44,351 nt of DNA from Verrucomicrobiota bacterium (GCA_016199935.1 JACQFS010000012.1:1-44351); one strand, 5' to 3'. Shown: positions 22,418 to 31,228, numbered from the stretch's first letter. The notes: generated by a model from the letters alone, not told the origin. Translations and numbers: made by a program.

Positions 22418-24139
22418 TCATATTTTCACCGTCACGCCGGTGTCGCCGAGTTTGCCCCACTCGAGGCCCTCGAACGCGGGCACGTCCTTCGCCATCTGGT
22501 CGAACAAGCCCTCGATGCTCGAGTAGCCGTTCTTGCCGGTGAGGTTCTCGACGAGTTCGTGCAGGAATTCCCATTCGGGCCGCGCGTCGCCCTTCGGCTC
22601 GACGGCTTTCATGAACTTCTGCAGGCGGCCCTTCACGTTGACGAACGTGCCGCGCTTCTCGGCGTGCGGGCAGCCGGGCAAAAGATAGTGCGCCTTCTTC
22701 GTCGTCTCGTTCGGCAAAATGTCGCTGACGATGAGCGTGTCGAGCTTCGCGAGCACATCGGCGGCAATGCCGCACTGGGTCACGTCCTCGCCGAAGACGA
22801 TGAGCGTCTTGATGCGGCCCGCGCGGATACCGTCGGCGATCTTCGGCAGGTTGATTCCCATCTCGGTGAACGCGATGCCCGTGAGCCGCGCGCCGTTGCT
22901 GTTGGGATTCTGGTCGGCGTTGACGAGCAGCTTGTCGCCCTCGCCCTCGCGCGGAACGGAGTCGGTGAGCGCGCCCAACTTGGTCGCGAGTTTCTTGAGG
23001 AGGTAAAGCTCCTCGGTTGTCTGCCGCGCGCTCGCGACGATCGCGACGGAACCTTGCGGCGCCTTCACCAGCTTCTCGGAGATTTCCTTGATGACCGTGG
23101 CCCACGCGGATTTCTGGCCGCTCACGAGCACGTCCTTGAGGCGGTCTTCGCGGTTGATCCACTTGTAATTCAAGCGGCCCGAGTCGCACATCCACGTCGA
23201 GTTCACCGCGTCGTTCTGGCGCGGCTCGTAGCGATAGACTTTTTCCTCGCGCGAGCCGATGACGGTGTTGCAGCCGGTGCCGCAGCTCGTGCAGAGGCTC
23301 TTGGTTTCCTTGAGGAACCACACGCGCATCTGGAAGCGGAAATCCTTCGACGTGAGCGCGCCCACCGGGCAGATGTCCACGGTGTTGAGCGTGTAATTGT
23401 TGTCGAACGCGCCGGGCTTCCACGCGGCGATGGTGTTGTAGCTGCCGCGATTCACAATGCCGAGCGCGTCGTCGCCCGCGATGTCCTTGGTGAAACGGAT
23501 GCAGCGCGTGCAAAGGATGCAACGCTCGTCGTCGAGCACGATGCGCGGCCCGAGGTCCACGGCCTTGGGCTTGTGCACCTTCGCCTCGACGAAGCTGCTC
23601 TGCGCCTGACCGTGTTCGACCGAGTATTCCTGCAGTTTGCACTCGCCCGCCTGGTCGCAGATGGGGCAGTCGAGCGGGTGATTGATGAGCAGCGATTCGA
23701 GCACCGCCTCGCGCATCTGCTTCGTCGCGGGCGAACTCGGATAAATTTCCATGCCCGGCGAAATGGGCGTCGCGCACGCGATGGCGCCGCGCGGCGTGGT
23801 CGGTTCGTAGGGCAGGACGGACTTCGCGATCTTCGTCGAGCCGTCCTCGTTGAGCACGGGCTTGCGGTCGGGGCCCATCATCGGCGTGCCGAACTCGACG
23901 AGGCACATGCGGCAATTGCCGGCGATGGGCAGCTTCGGATGATAGCAATAGTGCGGCACCTCCTGCGCGGCGAGTTGGCAGGCTTGCAGCATCGTGGTGG
24001 GCTGGAGCTTGCCCTGCCAGTCGGGCATCAGCTTCGGCACCTCGAGCTCGCGGCCGTCCACCTTGATCTTGATCTTCTCGACCGGCGGCGGCGCGGCGGG
24101 CGCGGCGGGCTTGGTTTCGGTTGTCGCGGGGGCTGACAT
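22418..24139 (-). CDS. nuoG: NADH-quinone oxidoreductase subunit G
   Basis: 573 aa, the largest peripheral Fe-S subunit. After a proline/alanine-rich N-terminus it has a 2Fe-2S domain (C65, then C76 and C79 in GNCRMCLVEFG, and IACATP), the His/Cys 4Fe-4S stretch CPICDQAGECKLQEYS, CILCTRCIRFTKDIAG with NTVDICPVGALTSKDF, and a fourth motif CTSCGTGCNTVIGS. The molybdopterin-like domain is short compared with the enterobacterial protein (about 900 aa), as in many other bacteria. ATG 24139 (MSAPATTETK) is preferred. Only 1 nt separates it from the upstream DNA methyltransferase stop. Confidence 0.95.
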   Translation of the reverse strand: MSAPATTETKPAAPAAPPPVEKIKIKVDGRELEVPKLMPDWQGKLQPTTMLQACQLAAQEVPHYCYHPKLPIAGNCRMCLVEFGTPMMGPDRKPVLNEDGSTKIAKSVLPYEPTTPRGAIACATPISPGMEIYPSSPATKQMREAVLESLLINHPLDCPICDQAGECKLQEYSVEHGQAQSSFVEAKVHKPKAVDLGPRIVLDDERCILCTRCIRFTKDIAGDDALGIVNRGSYNTIAAWKPGAFDNNYTLNTVDICPVGALTSKDFRFQMRVWFLKETKSLCTSCGTGCNTVIGSREEKVYRYEPRQNDAVNSTWMCDSGRLNYKWINREDRLKDVLVSGQKSAWATVIKEISEKLVKAPQGSVAIVASARQTTEELYLLKKLATKLGALTDSVPREGEGDKLLVNADQNPNSNGARLTGIAFTEMGINLPKIADGIRAGRIKTLIVFGEDVTQCGIAADVLAKLDTLIVSDILPNETTKKAHYLLPGCPHAEKRGTFVNVKGRLQKFMKAVEPKGDARPEWEFLHELVENLTGKNGYSSIEGLFDQMAKDVPAFEGLEWGKLGDTGVTVKI

Positions 24140-24140
24140 G

Positions 24141-25031
24141 CTAAACACTTTCCGCACGCTTGCCCGCGGCAGCAAGCGCGTGCTCGAACAGAGTCGGCTG
24201 TTTGCTCTTGGACTTGGAATCCTTATCCGACGTTGCCGCAAGAGCGGACGCGTCTTCAAGCGTCAACGACCCCTCCTCCCGCAATCGCTCCTGAATCACG
24301 TGGCAGTAATTCGGGTTGATTTCAAAGCCGATGAAATTGCGTTTGAGCCGGTAGGCCGCAAGCGCCGTCGTGCCGCTGCCCATGAAGGGGTCGAACACCA
24401 CGCCGCCCGGCGGACAGCTTGCCTTGATCATCCGCTCGATGATTTCCAGCGGCTTCTGCGTGGGATGTTCGACGCGCTCGGCGTGAATCGCGTGGAGACG
24501 TGAAACACTCCACACGTCCTTCGGATTGTAGCCGACTTCGAGCCACTTCTTGCCCACGAAGATGGAACGGCTGCGGGCCTTCTTGGTTTCTTCGTCGTAG
24601 GGGATGCGGATGGAATCAATGTCGAAGTAGTGATCCTTGGCTTTGGCGAAGAAACCGATGTTGTCATGCACCGAGGAGTAGCGCCGCGTGCTGCCTCCCA
24701 TGCTGGGAACTTTGCGGTCCCAGATGATTTCGTTGAGCATGATGAGCCGCTTTTTGAGGTAGCAAAAAATCTCCGGCGAGTAGCGCCACGTCAGGAACAC
24801 GTAGAGGCTGCCGGTGGTCTTGAGCTTGGGAATCACCGCGTCAATCCACAGCTTGCTCCACTCCAGATACGCCTCCGGGTCGAGCTTGTCCGAGTCGTTG
24901 CCGTAGTCCTTGCCGAGGCAATAGGGCGGGTCGGTGACGACGAGGTCGAGCGAGCCATCGGGAAGCTTGCCGATTCCCGGCAGCGCGTCCTCGTTGAGCA
25001 CGCGGTTCAACATTTTATCGAGCGACTTCAT
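24141..25031 (-). CDS. Site-specific DNA methyltransferase (DPPY, beta-class order), type II R-M
   Basis: 296 aa. The catalytic motif IV DPPY is at residues 34-37, which predicts N6-adenine methylation, and the SAM motif I DPFMGSGTT is at 214-222, preceded by HPTQKP (189-194). Motif IV before motif I is the beta-class arrangement; the region 100-185 between them holds the target recognition part. The C-terminal tail is lysine/serine-rich (SDKDSKSKSKQPTLFEH). It overlaps the upstream endonuclease-like gene by 4 nt (ATGA) and ends 1 nt before nuoG. GC content seems lower than in the nuo genes. The recognition sequence cannot be predicted here. Confidence 0.9.
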   Translation of the reverse strand: MKSLDKMLNRVLNEDALPGIGKLPDGSLDLVVTDPPYCLGKDYGNDSDKLDPEAYLEWSKLWIDAVIPKLKTTGSLYVFLTWRYSPEIFCYLKKRLIMLNEIIWDRKVPSMGGSTRRYSSVHDNIGFFAKAKDHYFDIDSIRIPYDEETKKARSRSIFVGKKWLEVGYNPKDVWSVSRLHAIHAERVEHPTQKPLEIIERMIKASCPPGGVVFDPFMGSGTTALAAYRLKRNFIGFEINPNYCHVIQERLREEGSLTLEDASALAATSDKDSKSKSKQPTLFEHALAAAGKRAESV

Positions 25032-25636
25032 TTTCGTTTCAACACAATGCTCCGGGAGCTTTGCCGAAGCAGTTCCAAAAATTCTGCCCGCGACCGTAAC
25101 TCCGGCTCGTGATGGTAGAATGCCTGAATCTTGTCGTTACGCGGATTGACGTAAATTGGCAGGAACTGCGGTGAGAACAGGTTCAGATACTGGGCATCGA
25201 AACTGATGTTGACGTTCTTAAAATGCACGCCGAAGCAGGCGTAAATCAGGTTGTAGCTCGGCTCGGCGGAATACTGCATGTAGAGCTTCTCGACCGCAGC
25301 GATGTCGTTCTTGTTCTCCTTGCCAGCCATGTTGTGAATCTTGACGTTCACAAAGTAGCTGCGCTTGCCAACCTTGATTTCACAGTCATGCAGGCAGGTG
25401 TCGGGGAACTCAAAGGCGGCGTCCTCAATGCCCAGCGTCTTGGCGTTGAACTTCGTCTGCTGCGTCACCACTTGCTCGACCAGCCAACTGATGGAACGCG
25501 TGTGCGGCTTCAAACCATACGGGAGAATTTTTTCGTCCGTGACGTTGAAAGACGGCAGAATCTTCAGAAGTTTTCTGAAGATGCCTTCGACGAATTTGAT
25601 TTCGTCTTTCACGGTTTGGATTTTGGCGTCGGTCAT
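25028..25636 (-). CDS. Putative type II restriction endonuclease
   Basis: 202 aa, start ATG 25636 (MTDAKIQTVKDEIKFVEG), 13 nt after the nuoF stop. No named family is recognised. The call rests on position (4-nt overlap with a lone DNA methyltransferase) and a possible PD-(D/E)xK-type core: FPDTCLHDCEIKVG, then KRSYFVNVKIHN, giving D84/E86 followed by N97-V-K99, with Asn where Asp or Glu is usual. Downstream helix and strand pattern (DIAAVEKLYMQY, then YNLIYACFGVHF) suits the alpha/beta nuclease core. It is less GC-rich than its neighbours. It could instead be a regulatory partner of the methyltransferase. Confidence 0.65.
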   Translation of the reverse strand: MTDAKIQTVKDEIKFVEGIFRKLLKILPSFNVTDEKILPYGLKPHTRSISWLVEQVVTQQTKFNAKTLGIEDAAFEFPDTCLHDCEIKVGKRSYFVNVKIHNMAGKENKNDIAAVEKLYMQYSAEPSYNLIYACFGVHFKNVNISFDAQYLNLFSPQFLPIYVNPRNDKIQAFYHHEPELRSRAEFLELLRQSSRSIVLKRK

Positions 25637-25649
25637 ACGCGAGTCGTTT

Positions 25650-27068
25650 TCAGTGGTTCGGGCTTGCGGCGATTTTCTGCGGAGCAGAAGCACCGCGCTT
25701 CGCTTCATCCGTCGCGCCCTTCGCCTCGAAGTCTTCCTTGAACTTCTTCACGAAGCTCAACACCGGCCACGCGGCAGCTTCGCCAAAGGCGCAGATGGTG
25801 CGGCCCTGGATGTTTTGCGCGATGTGCAGGAGGTAATCGGCGTCGGCCTTGTGGCCCTCGCCATGGGTCATGCGATGGAGCGCCTTGCTCATCCAAAGCG
25901 CGCCCTCGCGGCAGGGCGTGCATTGGCCGCAACTCTCGTGCGCGTAAAACTCGGCGAGATTCGCCAGGCACTCAACAATGTCGCGGCTGTCATCAATCAC
26001 AATGATGGCGCTGGAACCGGACATCGTGCCGGCCTGCTGGAGCGAATCGAAATCGTAGGGCAGATCGAGCAACGGCACGTCCACGGCGGCCATCTGGCCG
26101 TCGGCACCCTTGCGCTTCAGTTTGAAAACTTCGCCGGCCTTAAGAACTTTTGAGGAAGAGCCGCCGGGGATGATGGCTTTTAATTTCCGCCCATCGCGCA
26201 GGCCACCGCCGAACGCGGGGTCGTTGATGAGTTCGCCGAGCGTGGCCTTGCCGACTTCGATTTCGTAGTAGCCGGGACGTTTCACATCGCCGCTGAGGCT
26301 GACGATGCGCGTGCCGGTGTTGTTGGGCGTGCCGAGCTTCGCGTATTCGGACGCGCCCATCGCGACGATGTGCTTCACGTGGCAGAGGGTCTCCACGTTG
26401 TTCACGATGGTCGGGCACATGTAGAGGCCGAGCACGGCGGGAAAATACGGCGGCTTGATGCGCGGGTAGGCGCGCTTGCCTTCGAGCGATTCGATGAGGC
26501 CGGTCTCCTCGCCGCAGATGTAGGCGCCCGCGCCGCGATGGACGTAAATTTCCAGATCGTAGCCGGTGCCGAGGATGTTCTTGCCGAGGAAATTTTTCGC
26601 GCGCGCCTCGGCGAGAGCCTTGTTCAGCAACCGCGCGCCGTCGGGCATCTCACCGCGGATGTAGATGTAGGCAAGCTTCACGTCATTCGCCCAGCAGGAG
26701 ATGATCATCCCCTCGATGAGCTGGTGCGGATCCTTGTGGATGATCTGGCGGTCCTTGAACGTGCCCGGCTCGGATTCGTCGGCGTTGCAGATGAGGTAAA
26801 TGGGCTTGCCGCTGCGACGATCCACGAAGCTCCACTTGAGACCCGCGCTGAAGCCCGCGCCACCGCGCCCGCGCAGGCCGGACTTGAGCACCTCGTCGCG
26901 CACCTGTTCCTGCGGCGACTGCTTTTTGCCGTCGGACAAGTCGCGCGGAGCGGTGGCGAGCGCCTTCTTGAGCTGCTCGTAGCCACCGTGGCGCAAATAG
27001 CACTCCAAGTCCGGCGTGTAACCGGGCTGATCGGCGTGCTTCAGAATGAGGCGGTGTTCCTGCGGCAT
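25650..27068 (-). CDS. nuoF: NADH-quinone oxidoreductase subunit F (NADH/FMN binding)
   Basis: 472 aa, entry point of electrons. FMN/NADH-binding glycine-rich stretches: SGLRGRGGAGFSAGLKWSF, and ADESEPGTFKDRQI; EIYVHRGAGAYICGEETGLI; and the 4Fe-4S motif ESCGQCTPCREG with a later Cys in NIQGRTICAFGEAA. ATG 27068 (MPQEHRLILKHAD) is the natural start. It lies 50 nt from the oppositely oriented tRNA-Gln, so transcription from nuoE towards nuoF would run antisense through that tRNA. nuoF may therefore have its own promoter in 27069-27118. Confidence 0.96.
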   Translation of the reverse strand: MPQEHRLILKHADQPGYTPDLECYLRHGGYEQLKKALATAPRDLSDGKKQSPQEQVRDEVLKSGLRGRGGAGFSAGLKWSFVDRRSGKPIYLICNADESEPGTFKDRQIIHKDPHQLIEGMIISCWANDVKLAYIYIRGEMPDGARLLNKALAEARAKNFLGKNILGTGYDLEIYVHRGAGAYICGEETGLIESLEGKRAYPRIKPPYFPAVLGLYMCPTIVNNVETLCHVKHIVAMGASEYAKLGTPNNTGTRIVSLSGDVKRPGYYEIEVGKATLGELINDPAFGGGLRDGRKLKAIIPGGSSSKVLKAGEVFKLKRKGADGQMAAVDVPLLDLPYDFDSLQQAGTMSGSSAIIVIDDSRDIVECLANLAEFYAHESCGQCTPCREGALWMSKALHRMTHGEGHKADADYLLHIAQNIQGRTICAFGEAAAWPVLSFVKKFKEDFEAKGATDEAKRGASAPQKIAASPNH

Positions 27069-27074
27069 GGCGGC

Positions 27075-27102
27075 TTGACTCTCAGTTTGGATTCCCTACG
27101 TT
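27075..27102 (+). promoter_or_regulatory. Possible sigma-70 promoter of tRNA-Gln
   Basis: TTGACT at 27075-27080, a 16-nt spacer and TACGTT at 27097-27102, ending 16 nt before the tRNA. The -35 box matches that of the rpoD promoter in this window; the -10 box is weak. Plausible but unproven. Confidence 0.35.
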
Positions 27103-27118
27103 GTCGGGCGCTACGGCC

Positions 27119-27192
27119 TGCCCGATGGTGTAACGGTAGCACAGCAGTCTCTGAATCTGCTTGTCATGGTTCAAATCCATGTCGGGCAGCCA
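27119..27192 (+). tRNA. tRNA-Gln (anticodon CTG)
   Basis: The acceptor stem TGCCCGA (27119-27125) pairs with TCGGGCA (27182-27188), followed by G and an encoded CCA. The T arm is CATGG-TTCAAAT-CCATG. The anticodon loop CTCTGAA gives CTG, reading glutamine CAG codons. The anticodon stem has one T-T mismatch next to the loop. It lies antisense inside the nuo cluster, between the antitoxin-like gene and nuoF. Confidence 0.92.
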
Positions 27193-27256
27193 ACTTGCCC
27201 GATTGTCGATTGCGGATGTCCGGCTCACGCGTCGTTTCCTTGTCTGCACTTGGTTT

Positions 27257-27451
27257 TCACGCCCGCGTCCGCGCGGTCTTGCGGGACGGAAACGCGGGGA
27301 CAATCCGCCCGCCCCGCAACGTCACGGTTTTTCGTTCTTCCCACGGTTCGAGTTTCATCCAGTCCTGCGCGATCGCGTCGAAGTCATGGTTGAACTTTCT
27401 GGCGTGCGCGTCGCGGATGCGGCGCAATCCGGCAATGATCGGGTTTTTCAT
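27257..27451 (-). CDS. Small antitoxin-like protein, partner of the PIN toxin
   Basis: 64 aa, beginning MKNPIIAGLRRIRDAHARKF then NHDFDAIAQDWMKLEP. This resembles short MKNPI...IRxxRDxHAxKFNxDxDAI proteins that lie beside PIN-domain genes and are considered antitoxins. The C-terminus is basic. It begins 3 nt after the PIN gene stop, so the order is toxin then antitoxin, the reverse of most vapBC pairs. The function is inferred from size, similarity pattern and position. Confidence 0.65.
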   Translation of the reverse strand: MKNPIIAGLRRIRDAHARKFNHDFDAIAQDWMKLEPWEERKTVTLRGGRIVPAFPSRKTARTRA

Positions 27452-27454
27452 GAT

Positions 27455-27928
27455 TCAGACTGACAGCAGTTGGTCCGGCGTGCAAATCACCGGGCAATGA
27501 AAACCGTGCTGGCGGCAGACCTCCCGAACCAGCTCCTCGGTCGCCGGATTGTTTATGTGCGTGAAATTCCATGTCAGCAAAAATTCCATGCGATAAACCG
27601 CACCCAGCGCGATGTGCATGGCGTCATCCACCGCATTTGGCGGAACAGCCTTTCGGACAACCATGGCGCGCGCGAGTTTCATCACCTGGGCAGTCGCTTG
27701 CAGCCATCGGAAGGGACGGATGAGTTTCAACCGGCGCTCCGCCGCCGTTTTGTCACCCTTGGCGGCCTCCTGCCACACCAGTTTCGACAAAAAAATTTCG
27801 TAGTTGCGCCGTTTCTCCTTCCACCAGCGATGCGTGCTGGCCTGCTGGCCGGCAAGAATGGAATCCCTGCTTGGCCGCGCCGCCAGATAACTGACCACCG
27901 AAGTTTCCATGTAGAGACCCGGCTTCAC
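27455..27928 (-). CDS. PIN-domain ribonuclease (VapC-like toxin)
   Basis: 157 aa from GTG 27928 (VKPGLYMETSVVSYLAARPS); ATG 27910 is a shorter alternative. PIN features: the first strand with acidic residue (LYMETSVVSYL), a central acidic D in PPNAVDDAMHIALGAVYRME, and a terminal strand FLLTWNFTHINNPATEE, the expected spacing of the metal-binding acids of VapC-type RNases. Its GTG overlaps the nuoE stop (GTGA), so it is translationally coupled to complex I. A small antitoxin-like gene follows by 3 nt. Confidence 0.82.
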   Translation of the reverse strand: MKPGLYMETSVVSYLAARPSRDSILAGQQASTHRWWKEKRRNYEIFLSKLVWQEAAKGDKTAAERRLKLIRPFRWLQATAQVMKLARAMVVRKAVPPNAVDDAMHIALGAVYRMEFLLTWNFTHINNPATEELVREVCRQHGFHCPVICTPDQLLSV

Positions 27929-28410
27929 TTGCAACCTCCCACGATCTCGTCCGCCTTCGCGAGTGAGACGCCTTCGTAGAAATCCTCGTTGCACATCATC
28001 ACCGGCGCGGTGCCGCAGCTCGCGAGGCACTCGACGAACTCGATGGAAAAGTTGCCGTCCTTGGTCGTTTGCAAGCCGTGCATGTGCGCGTCGAGGCCGA
28101 GCTTGGCGCAGAAATGTTCGTGCAGTTTGCCGGACCCGCCAAGCGCGCAGCTCAACGTGCGACAAACCTTGATTTGAAATTTCCCCGCCGGCTCCTGCCG
28201 GAACATCGGGTAGAAGGTGACGAGTTCGTAGATGTTGATGGGCTGGAGGCCGAGCTTCGTCGCGACCCACTCGACGGCGTCGCGCGAGATGTGGCCGAAG
28301 TGCTCCTGCACCGCGTGCAGCAGCATGAGCGAGGCGCTGCGCTTCTTCGGATAGTGCGAGATCAGTTCGTCAATCTCCGCTTCGAGTGGGGCTGGAATCG
28401 TGAAGATCAT
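27925..28410 (-). CDS. nuoE: NADH-quinone oxidoreductase subunit E (2Fe-2S)
   Basis: 161 aa thioredoxin-like 2Fe-2S subunit. The four ligands are C83 and C88 (CRTLSC) and C128 and C132 (CLASC). The N-terminal helical domain reads IDELISHYPKKRSASLMLLH, then AVQEHFGHISRDAVEWVA. ATG 28410 (MIFTIPAPLEAEID) is the chosen start, 10 nt downstream of the small unknown gene. The stop codon is shared with the start of the PIN toxin gene. Confidence 0.96.
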   Translation of the reverse strand: MIFTIPAPLEAEIDELISHYPKKRSASLMLLHAVQEHFGHISRDAVEWVATKLGLQPINIYELVTFYPMFRQEPAGKFQIKVCRTLSCALGGSGKLHEHFCAKLGLDAHMHGLQTTKDGNFSIEFVECLASCGTAPVMMCNEDFYEGVSLAKADEIVGGCK

Positions 28411-28420
28411 AGGCAATCCG

Positions 28421-28645
28421 CTATTTGCTGACCTCCACGACAGCATCGAAATCGTCTCTGGGTGGGATCACAATCAGCACGCGCTTTCCATCGAGAGTCT
28501 CGGCTTCCACAAATAAGCTCGTCACGAGTTCAGGCACATATTGGCTGCCAGCGACTAGCCGGCTCACAACTTCTGAGCCGCCCTTGATGGGGAGCTCTCT
28601 CTTTTCACCCGATGGAAGTTGAATGAGAAAACGGAGGTTCTTCAT
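28421..28645 (-). CDS. Small unknown protein inserted between nuoD and nuoE
   Basis: 74 aa from ATG 28645 (MKNLRFLIQLPSGEKRELPI); a GTG at 28669 overlapping the nuoD end is an alternative. The sequence suggests a small beta-rich fold (FLIQLPSGEKREL, then SLFVEAETLDGKRVLIVIPP, DAVVEVSK). I recognise no family. It keeps operon spacing (13 nt after nuoD, 10 nt before nuoE). It looks less GC-rich than the nuo genes, hinting at acquisition. Confidence 0.6.
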   Translation of the reverse strand: MKNLRFLIQLPSGEKRELPIKGGSEVVSRLVAGSQYVPELVTSLFVEAETLDGKRVLIVIPPRDDFDAVVEVSK

Positions 28646-28658
28646 GTTTTTAAGAAGT

Positions 28659-29942
28659 TCATCGGTCACATTCTCCCATCACGAAATCAATCGAGCCGAG
28701 GATGCTCACCACGTCGCTGATGATGTGGCCCGGCAGCAGCGCGGGCAAAATACTGAGGTTCACGAACGACGGCGAGCGGATCTTCATCCGATACGGCGTG
28801 CCGCCGCCGCGGCTGTTGATGTAGAAGCCTAGTTCGCCCTTCGGATTTTCGTGGCCGAAATAAATCTCGCCCACGGGCGCGTTCACGCCCTGCGTCACGA
28901 GGATGAACTGGTGGATCAACTCCTCCATGCTCGTCATCACCTTGTCCTTGGGCGGCAGGATGGTCTTGCCGTCGGGGATGTTGATCGGCTCCTTCGACGC
29001 GTTGTCCGCGCCGCCGGGAAGTTTGTCGAGCGCCTGGCGGAGGATGCGCACGCTCTGGCGCATTTCCTCCATGCGCACGAGGTAGCGGTCGTAGCAATCG
29101 CCCGTCGCGCCGACCGGAATGTCGAAAGAAAAATCTTTGTAGCAAAGATACGGACGCGCCTTGCGGAGGTCGTGCTCGATGCCGCTGCCGCGAAGGTTCG
29201 GGCCGCTGAGGCCGTAATCAATCGCCATCTCGCGCGAGATCACGCCGACGTCGCGCGTGCGGTCCACCCAGATGCGGTTTCGCGTGAGCAGCTTGTCCAC
29301 CTCGGCGATGGCGATGAGAACTTCGTCGCAGAACTGCCGGCATTTCGCGACCCAGCCCGCGGGCAGATCGCGCGAGAGTCCGCCGATGCGTGTGTAGCTC
29401 GTGGTGAATCGCGCGCCGGTGAGCCACTCGGCGAGGTTGTAAACCTTTTCGCGCTCCGTGAACGTGTGGAGGAAGACGGTCATCGCGCCCACGTCCATCG
29501 CGTAGCAGCCGACGCCGAGCAGGTGCGCCGAGACACGCGCGAGTTCGCAGCAGATGACGCGGATGTATTGGCAGCGCGGCGGGAGCTTGTCGGCGATGCC
29601 CATGAGCTTCTCGACCGCGAGCGCGTAGGCGACGTTGTTCGCCAGCGGCGCGAGGTAATCCAGCCGATCCGTGTAAGGGATGAACTGGGTGTAGGTCATG
29701 TTCTCCGCGATCTTCTCGTCGCCGCGATGGAGATAGCCGATGTCGGGCACCGCCTTGGTGATGACCTCGCCATCGAGTTCGAGGAGGATGCGCAGCACGC
29801 CGTGCGTGGACGGGTGCGACGGCCCCATGTTCAGGACAAGCTTGTCGCCCTGGATGTCCTGCAAATCCTCCGCGCCCGCCGGCTGTGCTTCGGCAGCGCG
29901 GGCCGCGGGTTCCTTGAATGTGATGTCCTGGACGTTGGTCAT
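28659..29942 (-). CDS. nuoD: NADH-quinone oxidoreductase subunit D (49 kDa)
   Basis: 427 aa hydrogenase-large-subunit-like protein forming the quinone site. Motifs: LNMGPSHPSTHGVLRILLEL, IGYLHRGDEKIAENMTY, FIPYTDRLDYLAPLANN, GLSGPNLRGSGIEHDLRKA, and the end GSIDFVMGECDR. Start ATG 29942 (MTNVQDITFKEP) includes a short alanine/glutamate-rich extension before the conserved part. It follows nuoC by 6 nt. Length and motifs are complete. Confidence 0.97.
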   Translation of the reverse strand: MTNVQDITFKEPAARAAEAQPAGAEDLQDIQGDKLVLNMGPSHPSTHGVLRILLELDGEVITKAVPDIGYLHRGDEKIAENMTYTQFIPYTDRLDYLAPLANNVAYALAVEKLMGIADKLPPRCQYIRVICCELARVSAHLLGVGCYAMDVGAMTVFLHTFTEREKVYNLAEWLTGARFTTSYTRIGGLSRDLPAGWVAKCRQFCDEVLIAIAEVDKLLTRNRIWVDRTRDVGVISREMAIDYGLSGPNLRGSGIEHDLRKARPYLCYKDFSFDIPVGATGDCYDRYLVRMEEMRQSVRILRQALDKLPGGADNASKEPINIPDGKTILPPKDKVMTSMEELIHQFILVTQGVNAPVGEIYFGHENPKGELGFYINSRGGGTPYRMKIRSPSFVNLSILPALLPGHIISDVVSILGSIDFVMGECDR

Positions 29943-29948
29943 CGAGAA

Positions 29949-30564
<616 letters not shown>

Positions 30565-30567
30565 AAC

Positions 30568-31146
30568 TCACCGATGGACGACTTCGCCCTTTTCGCCGAG
30601 TTCGACGCCGAGGCTGCCGTAGTGCTCCGGTGCCGCGTCCCGCTTGAGGTTTCTGACGAGCGGTTCCTGCCCGACCTTTTTCTGCAGCTTGATCAGCGCG
30701 TCGAGCAACGCCTCCGGCCGCGGCGGGCAGCCGGCCACGTAAACATCCACGGGCAAAATGTGGTCCACGCCCTGGAGCACCGCGTAGCTGCGATACATCC
30801 CGCCGGTCGAGGCGCACGCGCCCATCGCGATGACCCATTTCGGCTCGGCCATCTGCTCGTAGATGCGCCGCACGGCCAGCGCCATCTTGTAGGTCACCGT
30901 GCCCGCGACGATCATCACGTCGGATTGGCGCGGGCTGAAGCGCATGACCTCGGAACCGAAGCGCGAGATGTCGAAGCGGCTCGCGCCCGCGGCCATCAAT
31001 TCGATGGCGCAGCAGGCCAGCCCCATCGGCATCGGCCAGAGGGAATTCTTGCGGAACCAGTTGAGCGCGGCATCCACCTGGGTGTGGATGACTTCGCCCT
31101 CGATCTTCGAGTTGTAACCGAATTCAGTGGTGGTCGGCATGGTCAT
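30568..31146 (-). CDS. nuoB: NADH-quinone oxidoreductase subunit B (cluster N2)
   Basis: 192 aa. Ligands of the terminal 4Fe-4S cluster N2 are visible: the tandem C45-C46 in [10 protein letters not shown]111 in GACAS, and C140 in [13 protein letters not shown]. The stretch [20 protein letters not shown] is also diagnostic. The start may be ATG 31146 or, two codons on, 31140. It is the first gene of the cluster; the usual nuoA is not upstream. The 212-bp region to the divergent rpoD contains a palindrome of CRP/FNR type. Confidence 0.97.
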   Translation of the reverse strand: MTMPTTTEFGYNSKIEGEVIHTQVDAALNWFRKNSLWPMPMGLACCAIELMAAGASRFDISRFGSEVMRFSPRQSDVMIVAGTVTYKMALAVRRIYEQMAEPKWVIAMGACASTGGMYRSYAVLQGVDHILPVDVYVAGCPPRPEALLDALIKLQKKVGQEPLVRNLKRDAAPEHYGSLGVELGEKGEVVHR

Positions 31147-31176
31147 CGGCGCGGTTCGCTCCCGCGCGCCGGAGCA

Positions 31177-31204
31177 AAACTACCGCCGACCGGCAGGCTG
31201 GCAA
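31177..31204 (-). promoter_or_regulatory. Possible nuoB promoter
   Basis: On the minus strand TTGCCA (31204-31199), a 16-nt spacer and TAGTTT (31182-31177). The -35 is close to consensus and the -10 is poor. It would start transcription about 25 nt upstream of nuoB and lies just downstream of the palindrome at 31211-31228. Confidence 0.3.
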
Positions 31205-31210
31205 GCCGTT

Positions 31211-31228
31211 TTGTGATTATTTTCACAA
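31211..31228. promoter_or_regulatory. CRP/FNR-type operator-like palindrome
   Basis: TTGTGA-N6-TCACAA, a perfect 18-bp inverted repeat with the half-site spacing and sequence of CRP-family sites (TGTGA-N6-TCACA). It is AT-rich in an otherwise GC-rich region, 65 nt upstream of the nuoB ATG, and could control nuo, rpoD or both. The binding protein is not in the window. Confidence 0.6.

Noticed and set aside
21088-24136. Long plus-strand frames opposite nuoH and nuoG
   Set aside because: They are rich in Arg/His/Glu/Ala and mirror strongly supported complex I genes.
27119-27260. Integrative element attachment site at tRNA-Gln
   Set aside because: No second copy of the tRNA 3' end was seen in the window and no integrase is present.
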